Origin: Balneolaceae bacterium
GTDB taxonomy: Bacteria > Bacteroidota > Rhodothermia > Balneolales > Balneolaceae
Length of the DNA stretch: 14,790 bases
NCBI GenBank assembly: GCA_021767245.1
Contig: JAASTO010000051.1
Coordinates: 1-14,790 of the forward strand
Direction of reading: 5' to 3'
The translations under genes and the position numbers were made by a program. Shown in pieces: positions 1 through 8,084 of the stretch (its first letter is position 1; every line of letters begins with the position of its first letter). The notes below the pieces were generated by a model. That model had not been told where the DNA came from. It made no database searches and saw only the letters and a program-made list of their open reading frames with translations.

Positions 1-1025
1 ACATCCACCCCATCCGGTTTCCAATATAGTGGGGGACTTTGTGCTGATCTCAATGGCTCCGTATCCAATCCCTGAATTTCTTCCCCACAAGTGTACACCG
101 TCTGCACCATTTGGCCAAATGAGATCCTCAGATCTCTAACTTTCTCATTATTCCCCTGAACCCAATTGACCGTAAAGTCTGTGTCCGGAAATTCTTCCGA
201 TTCCTGTATCAGGAAATCATTCAGCCATAGCTGATCTCGCTGAATGCCCTCGTTATAGGCAAACTGATACTTGAGTTCGGGAGTCGGCTTTTGGTGCTGT
301 GGATTTTGTTTCCAATAGGAATTGATCGCCTGCTTCAGTTCCTCTCTTACCTCATTCAAACCAAAGGGCGCTACGACCACCGCCACCGAGCGACATCCCT
401 TCCCTCCGTACCTGAGCATGGCTTCAGCCAGTTCTGTCTTTATTTCTGCATTCCATTCACTCAGATAAGCCATTGAGAACTTGGCCGTTCGGATGATATA
501 TTCCGCATCCGGTTTTCCGGCTTTAAGTCGTTTGATCTCAGCCTTTACATCCGAAACCGATTCATCAGAACCTGCAAATACGACCTTGTCAGCTTTCAGA
601 TCCTCAAAACTATTTAGATCCGTTGAATAACTGATATTCTGTTCAGGACCAGAACGTTGAATTTCCTCCAAAAAGGACGATAGCAAATAAGTATCTTTGC
701 GTGAGATCTTCCCATAATAATCGGCTCCCGACAGGATCACCCCCAAAGCTGTTTGAAATCCAACAAGAGGTAAATTGCCGGCATGCAGGCATAACACCTT
801 TCCGGCTTTGGCGTTTTGCTCATTACTTAATTCTGCCCTTTTTACCCATTCCTGTATATCTCCGTTTTCAACATTTCCACTAAGTACACTCAATTGATGG
901 TGAACATCCTGCAAACTGAATAACCCTTCAGAAACGGTTTTACTGATCGCTTCCTGCAGATGTGGATTTTCAGGTTCGAGCCAATTTCTTGTTGCCTCTG
1001 TAATTTGATCGATATGTGCTTTCAT
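1..1025 (-). CDS. LuxC-like acyl-CoA reductase (3' end cut by window edge)
   Basis: A member of the LuxC-like acyl-CoA reductase family, which reduces an activated fatty acyl group to an aldehyde with NADPH. Reading from the ATG at 1025 gives 341 codons before the window edge. Visible signatures are HAGNLPLVGFQ (about residues 81-91), a Gly-rich SGADYYGK stretch, and YGGKGCRSV (about 206-214), whose Cys211 should be the nucleophile that carries the acyl thioester. The last visible residues (AQSPPLYW..DGVD) resemble the family's C-terminal end, so probably only a few residues are missing. It starts 5 nt after the stop of the LuxE-like gene, so the two are almost certainly co-transcribed and may form a fatty-acid reductase pair. 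No luciferase genes are in the window, so the cellular role of the aldehyde is unknown. Family assignment is confident; pathway is inference. Confidence 0.88.
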   Translation of the reverse strand, partial: MKAHIDQITEATRNWLEPENPHLQEAISKTVSEGLFSLQDVHHQLSVLSGNVENGDIQEWVKRAELSNEQNAKAGKVLCLHAGNLPLVGFQTALGVILSGADYYGKISRKDTYLLSSFLEEIQRSGPEQNISYSTDLNSFEDLKADKVVFAGSDESVSDVKAEIKRLKAGKPDAEYIIRTAKFSMAYLSEWNAEIKTELAEAMLRYGGKGCRSVAVVVAPFGLNEVREELKQAINSYWKQNPQHQKPTPELKYQFAYNEGIQRDQLWLNDFLIQESEEFPDTDFTVNWVQGNNEKVRDLRISFGQMVQTVYTCGEEIQGLDTEPLRSAQSPPLYWKPDGVD

Positions 1026-1030
1026 CCAAC

Positions 1031-2011
1031 TCAATCCCTTTCTATCAAAAAGTTACAGCCACGTAAATTCTGCGGATTCCACCGTCCCAACACCTGAAAT
1101 GCACCGTCCTCCTTTTGAATGCCTTTATCCCCGGTCAAAATAAAGGAGCAGGAATACAGATTCGCCAGATCGATTACTCCGATCAGTCCCTCTTCACCCA
1201 ATGGTACTTCCTTCAAAGGAGCTTTAGGATCGCGGATACTGACCTTCATCCATGGCACACTTTTAAACCATAGACTGCCTTGAGCATAAGCCTGTGAGAG
1301 TAACTCTGTCATGCCATACTCGGAATGGATCTGAGATTCGGGAAGACCAAACCCCTCAGCCAGTTGCTTGTGTAGTTGCTCCTTAGTGATCTCACGGCGG
1401 TGGGTTTTCATTCCGCCCGTTTCAAGGATCACACTATCCCTCGGTAACTGACTGTGGTGTTTATCAAGCACATCAAGCAGACCAAAAGCGGCTCCGAAGA
1501 GCATCAATTTCTTTCCGGATCTTTGGATCTCCCGGAGCTCTGATTCATTCAGTGGTTCTCCTAATTCCAGAAACTTACTCAAACCGGATTCATCCCTTTT
1601 GATCAAAGTATTTAGCATCCAGATCAAAGAGGAATTGGAGTTAGAGTTATACCCCGGTGTGTAAGCCCAGATCACATACTCCTCCAGATCATAGAACTGC
1701 TGCATTCCTTGAATGATGGATCGCTGATACAGCCCCGGATCCTGAATGTAATGACGGCTTCGTGCCATTCCGGAGGTACCACTACTTTGGAAATATAATG
1801 GTGAGTCTTTACCGGAAGTGATTATTTTTGCATCCTTGAAGGCTTGTATCGGTAGCAATGGGATGTCACTTGCAAAAGCAGGTTCTTTGATACCCAAAGC
1901 ATTAAAGAAGCGTTTATAAACCGGGTTATTTATTTTCTGATATTCGAAAACCCGTAAGGCTTTTTGTTCAAAGCTTGATTGTTCATCGAATATGTGATCA
2001 GGGGTGATCAT
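1031..2011 (-). CDS. LuxE-like acyl-protein synthetase / acyltransferase
   Basis: A 326-residue protein of the LuxE family (adenylate-forming fold). It would activate a fatty acid with ATP and hand it, via a cysteine, to the LuxC-type reductase encoded directly downstream. Motifs seen: the phosphate loop SSGTSG (residues 76-81), ETGGMK (197-202), EYGMTEL (231-237) and TGDKG (293-297). Cys319 in RGCN lies eight residues from the C terminus, where LuxE proteins carry their acylated cysteine. The ATG at 2011 overlaps the upstream beta-propeller stop in an ATGA, which supports this start and translational coupling. At 326 residues it is a little shorter than marine LuxE. Substrate chain length and end product cannot be read from the sequence. 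Confidence 0.87.
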   Translation of the reverse strand: MITPDHIFDEQSSFEQKALRVFEYQKINNPVYKRFFNALGIKEPAFASDIPLLPIQAFKDAKIITSGKDSPLYFQSSGTSGMARSRHYIQDPGLYQRSIIQGMQQFYDLEEYVIWAYTPGYNSNSNSSLIWMLNTLIKRDESGLSKFLELGEPLNESELREIQRSGKKLMLFGAAFGLLDVLDKHHSQLPRDSVILETGGMKTHRREITKEQLHKQLAEGFGLPESQIHSEYGMTELLSQAYAQGSLWFKSVPWMKVSIRDPKAPLKEVPLGEEGLIGVIDLANLYSCSFILTGDKGIQKEDGAFQVLGRWNPQNLRGCNFLIERD

Positions 2012-2949
2012 CTTGATCCACTTTCGATCTTATATAAGTCGCTCCTCGTTAAAATAAAAATTGAGCCGGATTGAACATGCATATCTATTGGTCGCACTAT
2101 TTTTCCAAAATCAAATTCTTGTAATTCAGCGTTTTCATGTTCTAATAAGACTCGATCTTCAAATGCCTGCCACAGCCCTTCTTCGTTTACAAAAAATGCT
2201 TTTATATCCTTGACCGGATAGAATCCGGAATAACCACCATTGGGCGAAAGCCTGTGAACAGTGTCAGATACTCTCTCCAAAATAAGGACCTCTGTGGATG
2301 TAACCTGAAGATCATCAACCGTTATGATATCAGAACTGATCCGAAATTCATCTTCAAAATTATAATCCAGGTCATAACGACGGATCAACCGGGCTTCTTT
2401 ATCCCAGAAATAAATTTCACCAAAACGGCTCACTGAGATCTGATCCGGCCGGTACTTCCGCGAATTAACAAAAGAGGCACGCTCACTTATACTGCTGAGA
2501 AATTGTCCGCGCCGGTCAAATACCTGTATCCTGCGGTTATTTTGATCTGTCACGAAGATCTTGAGTCCGTTGGTAGCATCCACATCCACAGGTTTACTGA
2601 ATTCATAGTCTCCGTTTCCCCTTCCCCCGATCGTGTCCAGCAGTTTACCGGTGTGATCCAGTTTCAACAATCGATCCCTGCCTTGCTCAACAATATAGAT
2701 AGCATTTTGGGTAACAGATATAGAAGTAGCATTATCGAGATCAGAATAGATCTTCTGCAGTGGCTGAGCGAAAGTATAATTTGAGCTCAGTAATAATGCT
2801 AAAATGAATATCGAATATCGAACTTGCCTTGCAGGCAGGCAGGCAGGGAATACTGAATTTCGAAATGGTTTTATGACATCGGAATATCTATCGAATACTT
2901 TTTTAAAAAGTATAACTTCAGTGATCGTTATTCGATATACTGTATTCAA
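2008..2949 (-). CDS. exported NHL-type beta-propeller protein with doubtful start
   Basis: A secreted beta-propeller-type protein of unknown function. The mature part begins after a signal peptide (hydrophobic SIFILALLL, cleavage probably after TFA near residue 61). It contains NHL-like blades, clearest at about residues 113-155 (EFSKPVDVD, IFVTDQNNRRIQVFDRRGQF). The open frame can only begin at a TTG (2949). About 45 residues before the signal peptide are translated from a repeat element (2805-2955), including a CLPARQ stretch that comes from its GCCT-repeat core. No ATG, GTG or TTG lies between that TTG and the hydrophobic core, so the real start may be a rare codon, or expression may have been damaged by the insertion. 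The frame is the same as that of purD, separated only by TGA-ATA. It overlaps the LuxE-like gene by 4 nt. Fold is fairly sure; function is unknown. Confidence 0.72.
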   Translation of the reverse strand: MNTVYRITITEVILFKKVFDRYSDVIKPFRNSVFPACLPARQVRYSIFILALLLSSNYTFAQPLQKIYSDLDNATSISVTQNAIYIVEQGRDRLLKLDHTGKLLDTIGGRGNGDYEFSKPVDVDATNGLKIFVTDQNNRRIQVFDRRGQFLSSISERASFVNSRKYRPDQISVSRFGEIYFWDKEARLIRRYDLDYNFEDEFRISSDIITVDDLQVTSTEVLILERVSDTVHRLSPNGGYSGFYPVKDIKAFFVNEEGLWQAFEDRVLLEHENAELQEFDFGKIVRPIDMHVQSGSIFILTRSDLYKIESGSR

Positions 2950-2955
2950 TATTCA
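2805..2955. repeat. 151-bp interspersed repeat with 13-bp inverted ends
   Basis: The ends are TGAATATCGAATA on the plus strand (2805-2817) and TGAATATTGAATA on the minus strand (2955-2943), 12 of 13 identical in inverted orientation. The interior holds a GGCA tandem run (about 2830-2847) and an AT-rich stretch. Both its makeup and its odd translations resemble dispersed, non-coding repeats that I remember from Bacteroidota-type genomes; that likeness is from memory and was not tested. No transposase is encoded and no target-site duplication is obvious, so a MITE- or REP-like element is the best description. It sits exactly between purD, whose TGA stop is the first three bases of one end, and the signal-peptide codons of the propeller gene. 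Confidence 0.65.
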
Positions 2956-4230
2956 GTACTTCAACCCTTTAGCTCCAATATCGGAGCGATAGTACGCTTT
3001 GTCAAAGTGTACTTTTTTGACTTCAGCATAGGTATTCTTGATGGCTGTTTCAAGATCAGCACCCGAACCCACGATGTTCAATACTCGTCCCCCGTTAGTA
3101 TAAAGCTTGCCATCTTTCTCTTTGGTCCCGGCTTGAAATACGATGGCATTTTCCACCTCATCCAATCCGGTAATTTCTTTGCCTTTTTCGTAGGATTCAG
3201 GATATCCCCCAGAGGCAAGCACCACGCAGCATCTCACCTCATCATCAAACTGAATATCAGTTTCACCCAACTTTTCTTGGGTAGTTGCTATAATAATATC
3301 CAGCAAGTCAGATCGCATTCTGGGAAGAATTACCTGGCATTCAGGATCCCCAAAGCGGCAGTTATATTCCACTACTTTTGGTCCTTCCTTCGTGATCATC
3401 AAACCACAATAAAGAATACCTGAATAAGGATTACCCTCCTCTTTCATTCCGGCTATGGTCGGCTCAATGATCTTATTCTCAACGCGCTTCATGATCTCTT
3501 CAGTAACTACAGGCGCCGGAGAATAGGCTCCCATCCCTCCGGTGTTCAGGCCGGTATCCCCTTCACCAATGCGCTTATGATCCTGAGCATTTCCAATTAC
3601 TTTCCACGACGATCCGTCTGAAATCGCAAATACGGATGCTTCCTCACCCACCATGAATTCCTCGATCACCAAACGGCTGGCTGCTTTTTTAAGGGAGTCG
3701 CTGTTTTTAAGTTCTTCCAGTACCTCAAGGGCTTCTTCTTCCGTTTCAGGAATAAATACACCCTTGCCTCCTGCAAGACCGTCTGCCTTAAGTACCACAG
3801 GATATTGTCCCTGCTCCTTTATGTACTCAGCGGCTTCATCAAAATGCTCCTGATCAAAGACGCGATATGCCGCGGTCGGGATGTTATGCCGTTCCATGAA
3901 TTCCTTGGCAAATTCCTTACTTCCTTCCAGCATAGCAGCCTGAAGTTTAGGGCCAAAAACCGCATGACCTTTTGCCTCCAGAAAATTGGCCATGCCATCC
4001 ACGAGTGGTTGCTCCGGACCAACCACTGTCACATCAATGTCGTTCTTTTGAATAAAGTCCCAGACTGCATCCAGGTCAGATACATCCAGGGAGACATTTT
4101 CACCGCTCTGTGCGGTACCCGGATTACCGGGAGCTATGTATAACTTGGTTAATTGAGATGATTCAGAAATAGCACGGGCCAGCGCATGCTCACGCCCGCC
4201 ACTGCCGATCAGGAGTACATTATATTTCAT
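2953..4230 (-). CDS. purD: phosphoribosylamine-glycine ligase
   Basis: GAR synthetase, the second step of de novo purine synthesis: 5-phosphoribosylamine + glycine + ATP give glycinamide ribonucleotide. It is 425 residues, normal for the family, with an ATP-grasp fold. Signatures in order: the N-terminal loop GSGGREHAL (9-17), VGPEQPLVDG (70-79), ATP-grasp loop LKADGLAGGKGV (147-158), EEFMVGEEASVF (190-201), the GDTGLNTGGMGAYSP segment (224-238) and the metal/substrate loop NCRFGDPECQ (290-299). The ATG start lies 3 nt after the tpiA stop, so the two are coupled. No other pur genes are in the window. The stop codon coincides with the tip of the repeat at 2805-2955, yet the C terminus (SDIGAKGLKY) looks normal, so the enzyme should be intact. 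Confidence 0.97.
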   Translation of the reverse strand: MKYNVLLIGSGGREHALARAISESSQLTKLYIAPGNPGTAQSGENVSLDVSDLDAVWDFIQKNDIDVTVVGPEQPLVDGMANFLEAKGHAVFGPKLQAAMLEGSKEFAKEFMERHNIPTAAYRVFDQEHFDEAAEYIKEQGQYPVVLKADGLAGGKGVFIPETEEEALEVLEELKNSDSLKKAASRLVIEEFMVGEEASVFAISDGSSWKVIGNAQDHKRIGEGDTGLNTGGMGAYSPAPVVTEEIMKRVENKIIEPTIAGMKEEGNPYSGILYCGLMITKEGPKVVEYNCRFGDPECQVILPRMRSDLLDIIIATTQEKLGETDIQFDDEVRCCVVLASGGYPESYEKGKEITGLDEVENAIVFQAGTKEKDGKLYTNGGRVLNIVGSGADLETAIKNTYAEVKKVHFDKAYYRSDIGAKGLKY

Positions 4231-4233
4231 GGC

Positions 4234-5001
4234 TCAGGTCAGGTCTTCAGCTATGGTTATGATCTCAGAAAAACTGTCTGCATCTAATGATGCACCACCG
4301 ATCAATCCACCATCAACATCCTGCAGACTCAACAGCTCATTAGCATTGCCGGGCTTCATACTTCCACCGTAAAGAATGTTGATCTGCTCAGCCGTGTCTT
4401 CATCATAAACTTCAGCGAGAATTGAACGAATATGTTCATGCATTTCCTGAGCCTGATCAGGGCTAGCCGTTTCACCGGTTCCAATTGCCCAGATCGGTTC
4501 ATAAGCGATCACTACATCCAAAACATCTTTTTCTGAAACATCATGAAGGGCAGCCGTCACCTGATTTTTTACAAGCCCAAAGTGTTCATTAGATTTGCGC
4601 TGATCAAGGCTTTCACCTACACAGACAATAGGAGCTAATTTATGCTCAATGGCTTTATGAACCCGTTTATTGACCGTGGCATCCGTTTCGCCAAAATACT
4701 GCCGACGTTCTGAGTGACCAATGATCACATAGTTGCATCCGCTTTCAGCCAACATGCTTCCACTGATCTCTCCGGTGTACGCTCCATTTTCCTCAAAGTG
4801 CAGGTTTTGGGCTCCCACCTGAATATCCGTGTCATATAAGTACTTCACTGCCATTCCAATGGAAACAAAGGGAGGACAAACCAACACATCCACATTTTCA
4901 TCGATCTCTGATTTTTTCTCTTTGAGACCTTCCAATAATTCGGCGGCGTCATATGGACCGCAGTTCATTTTCCAGTTACCGGCTATAAGTAGTCTTCGCA
5001 T
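4234..5001 (-). CDS. tpiA: triosephosphate isomerase
   Basis: Interconverts dihydroxyacetone phosphate and glyceraldehyde 3-phosphate in glycolysis and gluconeogenesis; cytoplasmic (beta/alpha)8 barrel. All catalytic residues are present: Asn9 and Lys11 in AGNWKMN, His96 in IIGHSERR, and Glu168 in AYEPIWAIGTG, which also contains flexible loop 6. The phosphate-binding ends LYGGSMKPGNA (210-220) and GGLIGGASLDA (231-241) are intact. At 255 residues it has the usual length. It follows the TlpA-like lipoprotein gene by 19 nt and precedes purD by 3 nt, which suggests one transcript. Nothing unusual was seen. Confidence 0.98.
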   Translation of the reverse strand: MRRLLIAGNWKMNCGPYDAAELLEGLKEKKSEIDENVDVLVCPPFVSIGMAVKYLYDTDIQVGAQNLHFEENGAYTGEISGSMLAESGCNYVIIGHSERRQYFGETDATVNKRVHKAIEHKLAPIVCVGESLDQRKSNEHFGLVKNQVTAALHDVSEKDVLDVVIAYEPIWAIGTGETASPDQAQEMHEHIRSILAEVYDEDTAEQINILYGGSMKPGNANELLSLQDVDGGLIGGASLDADSFSEIITIAEDLT

Positions 5002-5020
5002 GATGTGAGTTTTTTAAAAA

Positions 5021-6385
5021 TTAACGTGGTGAGTTAGATTCACTAAATGCACGGTTCAATCCCTGAATGACATCAGAAAATTCATTTCTCTCGTATTTTC
5101 TTATCACCACCCCATCCTTATCAACAAGAATTCGGGTTGGGACCTGAACCACATTAAATTTTTGTATGATCTGCTGGACATCGAATGAGCCAAGTTTTGC
5201 AACCGGCCAGGCTTTACGCCGTTCTTCAAAAAAGGCATTGACGGTTACTTCACTTTGGTCCAGCGGTATGGTAAATATCTTAAGTCCATAGTTCTTATAG
5301 ATCTCACCGATCACCATGGTTCTGTCATAATCGTTCTGATATTCAAAATTGGCAAGAGGTGAGATCTCTATAATGTATGTTGAACCTTTCAGGCTCTGAT
5401 TATTTACGGTATCGCCTTCCATGGTAACAAACGAAAAATCAGGAGCATCCACACCCGGTGCCAGATAATTCAGATCATATCTAATTCGACGGATCCATTT
5501 TTTTGAAGACGGGCTATCGGCGTAATCCTGTTCATAACTGTCCAACAGGTCTTTTGCCTCCCCAATCCGGGAGCTATCAAAGTACATCTGAATCTTATCC
5601 CGCACTATAAATTCGGTTATTTCCTCATTTTCAGATATCTGTATGAGGGAATCCAGATATCCGGAAGCGGCATCAAATCCTTTACTCTGAGCGATATAAG
5701 GTTTCCCATATCTAAGGGCAACGGAAAACATGTAGTCAGCGGGAAGGGTCTCGTCAATTCGGTTAAGCATAGCCTCAGAATCCCAGTTACCCAGCAACTC
5801 AATGGTTTTTTCTGCGGCCAGATAGGAAGCCATAGTATTTTCGTGAGCTTCATACACCTGCCAGTATAATTCTGACCATTTCTTGGTTTCATCCAGTATC
5901 TGAGAATCAGGTACGGCTCCACTCATAATAAAAGCACCCACTCGCTGAAAACTTCGATCCACGCGATTCAGGGTTTGCATAGCTTCATGCTCTTTCGAGT
6001 CGATGCTCAAAGTCTGTTGAATGTCCGGAAGCTGAGCATTTACCCGAAGGGTATCATTTTCAGCCAGAATGACCCGAAGCGTTGCAAGGTCATTGTTATT
6101 TCGGCTGATGATCATCGGATAGTAGTTCCTGTCGGGAAAACTTGCGATACCCTCAAAATTTCCGGATTGATCAGTCAATGAATGAAAGAGGGTATCAATG
6201 GGCGCATTCGAAGAATCCCGTTTAACAATGGTCACACCGATACCTGAATAATCTCCACTGCTGTCAATGGAATCTGCCACGGTAATGGAACCGGTGACGA
6301 TCGTTTTTTTGACATCAGATCTGTTTGAACACGCAACGGTAAGTAGCAATACAGTTAATGCAACTAATAGCGTAAGTTTTTTCAT
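5021..6385 (-). CDS. TlpA-like lipoprotein without redox cysteines
   Basis: A 454-residue predicted lipoprotein. The N terminus has a signal peptide (MKKLTLLVALTVLLL) and a lipobox ending at Cys19 (LTVACS). Residues about 30-120 form a beta-rich region like the domain found before many Bacteroidota TlpA-like proteins. A helical middle (130-305) follows. Residues about 312-445 look like an AhpC/TlpA thioredoxin fold: APDFSFVTMEGDTV, then a cis-proline strand VQVPTRILVDKDGVV with Pro416. Where a CxxC should stand (about 341-348, ISPLANFE) there is none, and Cys19 is the only cysteine in the protein. Thiol-disulfide chemistry is therefore not expected; a structural or binding role in the envelope is more likely. 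It sits between gatB (22 nt gap) and tpiA (19 nt gap). The reason for this context is not apparent. Confidence 0.8.
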   Translation of the reverse strand: MKKLTLLVALTVLLLTVACSNRSDVKKTIVTGSITVADSIDSSGDYSGIGVTIVKRDSSNAPIDTLFHSLTDQSGNFEGIASFPDRNYYPMIISRNNNDLATLRVILAENDTLRVNAQLPDIQQTLSIDSKEHEAMQTLNRVDRSFQRVGAFIMSGAVPDSQILDETKKWSELYWQVYEAHENTMASYLAAEKTIELLGNWDSEAMLNRIDETLPADYMFSVALRYGKPYIAQSKGFDAASGYLDSLIQISENEEITEFIVRDKIQMYFDSSRIGEAKDLLDSYEQDYADSPSSKKWIRRIRYDLNYLAPGVDAPDFSFVTMEGDTVNNQSLKGSTYIIEISPLANFEYQNDYDRTMVIGEIYKNYGLKIFTIPLDQSEVTVNAFFEERRKAWPVAKLGSFDVQQIIQKFNVVQVPTRILVDKDGVVIRKYERNEFSDVIQGLNRAFSESNSPR

Positions 6386-6407
6386 AAGAGTTTTAAAGAC
6401 TGTATTT

Positions 6408-7856
6408 TCAGTCGTTTAGCTTTTTAGTGATTAGATCTTTAACCAGTTTCGGATTTGCTTTACCCTGAGAAGCTTTCATGGCCTGTCCTATAAAAAATCC
6501 GATGAGTTGTTTTTTGCCTTCCTTAAAGCGTTGTACTTCATCCGGGTTATTTTCGATGATCTCATCCACGATAGGCTCGAGAAATCCGGAGTCAGAAACC
6601 TGAATCAGGTTCATTTCTTTAGCCATTTCCTCAGGATCTTCATCCTTCACCAACATTTCGTTGAAGATATCCTGCATAGCAGAGGAGTTGATCTTATCGT
6701 CCTCTTTTAATTTAACCAGCTTTGATACCCTTTCAGCTGAGATCGGAAATTCACGTATATCAATACTTTTCTCGTTCAAGACCCGCAACACTTCACTCAG
6801 TACAATATTTGAAGCCGATTTTGGATTACCTAAATGATCTGCAACTTCTTCATAATAATCTGCCAGATACCGGCTGTCTGTTATAGTGACGGCGTCATCT
6901 ACACTCATGCCGTAATCTTCAATAAACCGTTTACGACGTACATCAGCAAGTTCCGGTAACTCTTCCCTGATATCAGTGAGCATCTGCTCTGTAACCCTGA
7001 TCGGCGGCAGGTCCGGTTCCGGGAAATAACGATAATCATGTGCCTCTTCCTTTGAACGCATAGGGCGACTCTGCATCTTGGAAGTATCCCAGAGGCGGGT
7101 TTGCTGAACCACTTCACCACCTTCTTCGATGAGTTCGATCTGTCGGTAGATCTCATAGTGGATAGCTCTCTCTACATTACGGAACGAGTTCATATTCTTT
7201 AACTCGGTTCGGGTTCCGAATTCTTTCTGCCCACGTGGGCGAACCGATACGTTTGCATCGCACCTTAAGCTGCCTTCCTCCATATTACCATCACAGATCT
7301 CCAGATACTGAACGATCTGTTTGATCTTGGATAAGTAGGCATAAGCCTCCTGTGGAGTGCGAAGATCTGGCTCCGATACGATCTCGATCAAAGGAGTGCC
7401 TGCACGGTTCAGGTCAACCAGTGTATTATAGGGGTCCTGATCGTGAATGGACTTACCGGCATCTTCTTCCATATGGATGCGGGTGATACCAATGCGTTTG
7501 TCGTAATCTTCGAGTTGAATATCCACAAACCCGCCAAAGCAGATAGGGGTATCGAACTGTGAGATCTGATACCCTTTGGGCAGATCCGGATAAAAGTAAT
7601 TTTTTCGGGCAAAAATTGATTTTTCAGCCACATCACAATTGGTGGCTAATCCCATTTTGATGATATAACGCACCAGATTTTCATTTACCACCGGCAAAGT
7701 GCCCGGGTGCCCCAGACAAAGCGGTGTAACCTGTGTGTTTGGTGCTGCCCCATATTCCGGTTTAACCGGTGCAAAAGCCTTACTTTCGGTAAGTAACTGC
7801 GCATGAACTTCAAGGCCTATCACAGCCTCATATTTCTCGTGATCAATCGTGCTCAT
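6408..7856 (-). CDS. gatB: Asp-tRNA(Asn)/Glu-tRNA(Gln) amidotransferase subunit B
   Basis: The tRNA-binding and kinase subunit of GatCAB, which converts mischarged Glu-tRNA(Gln) or Asp-tRNA(Asn) to the amidated form. It is 482 residues, full length. Evidence: YEAVIGLEVHAQL at the start (9-21), RKNYFYPDLPKGYQ (84-97), the family signature DLNRAGTPLIEI (148-159), GNMEEGSLRCDANVSVRP (190-207) and the DYRYFPEPDLPP motif. A helical GatB/YqeY tail (about 330-480) ends in LVKDLITKKL. The N-terminal region that in some GatB proteins holds paired zinc cysteines (here AFAPVKPEYGAAPNTQVTPLC, about 27-47) keeps only one cysteine. gatA and gatC are not in the window. It is the first gene of a long minus-strand run, so its promoter should lie in 7857-8084. 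Confidence 0.97.
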   Translation of the reverse strand: MSTIDHEKYEAVIGLEVHAQLLTESKAFAPVKPEYGAAPNTQVTPLCLGHPGTLPVVNENLVRYIIKMGLATNCDVAEKSIFARKNYFYPDLPKGYQISQFDTPICFGGFVDIQLEDYDKRIGITRIHMEEDAGKSIHDQDPYNTLVDLNRAGTPLIEIVSEPDLRTPQEAYAYLSKIKQIVQYLEICDGNMEEGSLRCDANVSVRPRGQKEFGTRTELKNMNSFRNVERAIHYEIYRQIELIEEGGEVVQQTRLWDTSKMQSRPMRSKEEAHDYRYFPEPDLPPIRVTEQMLTDIREELPELADVRRKRFIEDYGMSVDDAVTITDSRYLADYYEEVADHLGNPKSASNIVLSEVLRVLNEKSIDIREFPISAERVSKLVKLKEDDKINSSAMQDIFNEMLVKDEDPEEMAKEMNLIQVSDSGFLEPIVDEIIENNPDEVQRFKEGKKQLIGFFIGQAMKASQGKANPKLVKDLITKKLND

Positions 7857-8084
7857 TCAGATCCGTTTCGGTCAAGATTTACTGAGCATGGAAGATATTA
7901 AAGTTGAGTGACAGTTTGGAATGTTTCTTTGATTTAGGTTTAGTGATAAAGATCTGTGATCAAAATGATTTTATACCGCAGACGCACACTTAATTCTGCC
8001 TTTGCTCAATCTTTTGATTTTTTGGGATGAAATGATTTAACAGAAAGGCAGGTTACAAAGAGACCTAACCAAATACCTCCTATC
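7857..8084. promoter_or_regulatory. divergent intergenic region between gatB and the hydrolase gene
   Basis: 228 nt separating two genes transcribed away from each other, so it must hold promoters for both. It is AT-rich. I found no exact TAnnTTTG element in either direction; the nearest is TAAAGTTG on the plus strand near 7898. The hydrolase ATG has no purine-rich Shine-Dalgarno sequence (the bases before it read CCTCCTATC), which is common in this lineage. No convincing open frame or hairpin was seen here. Confidence 0.5.

Noticed and set aside
1..2011. A bioluminescence (lux) operon
   Set aside because: Only LuxE- and LuxC-like genes are seen. Such pairs are common in non-luminous bacteria, and no luciferase subunit or luxD is in the window.
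2804..2992. A 62-codon plus-strand frame over the repeat
   Set aside because: It is the translation of the interspersed repeat plus the antisense end of purD, with no protein features.
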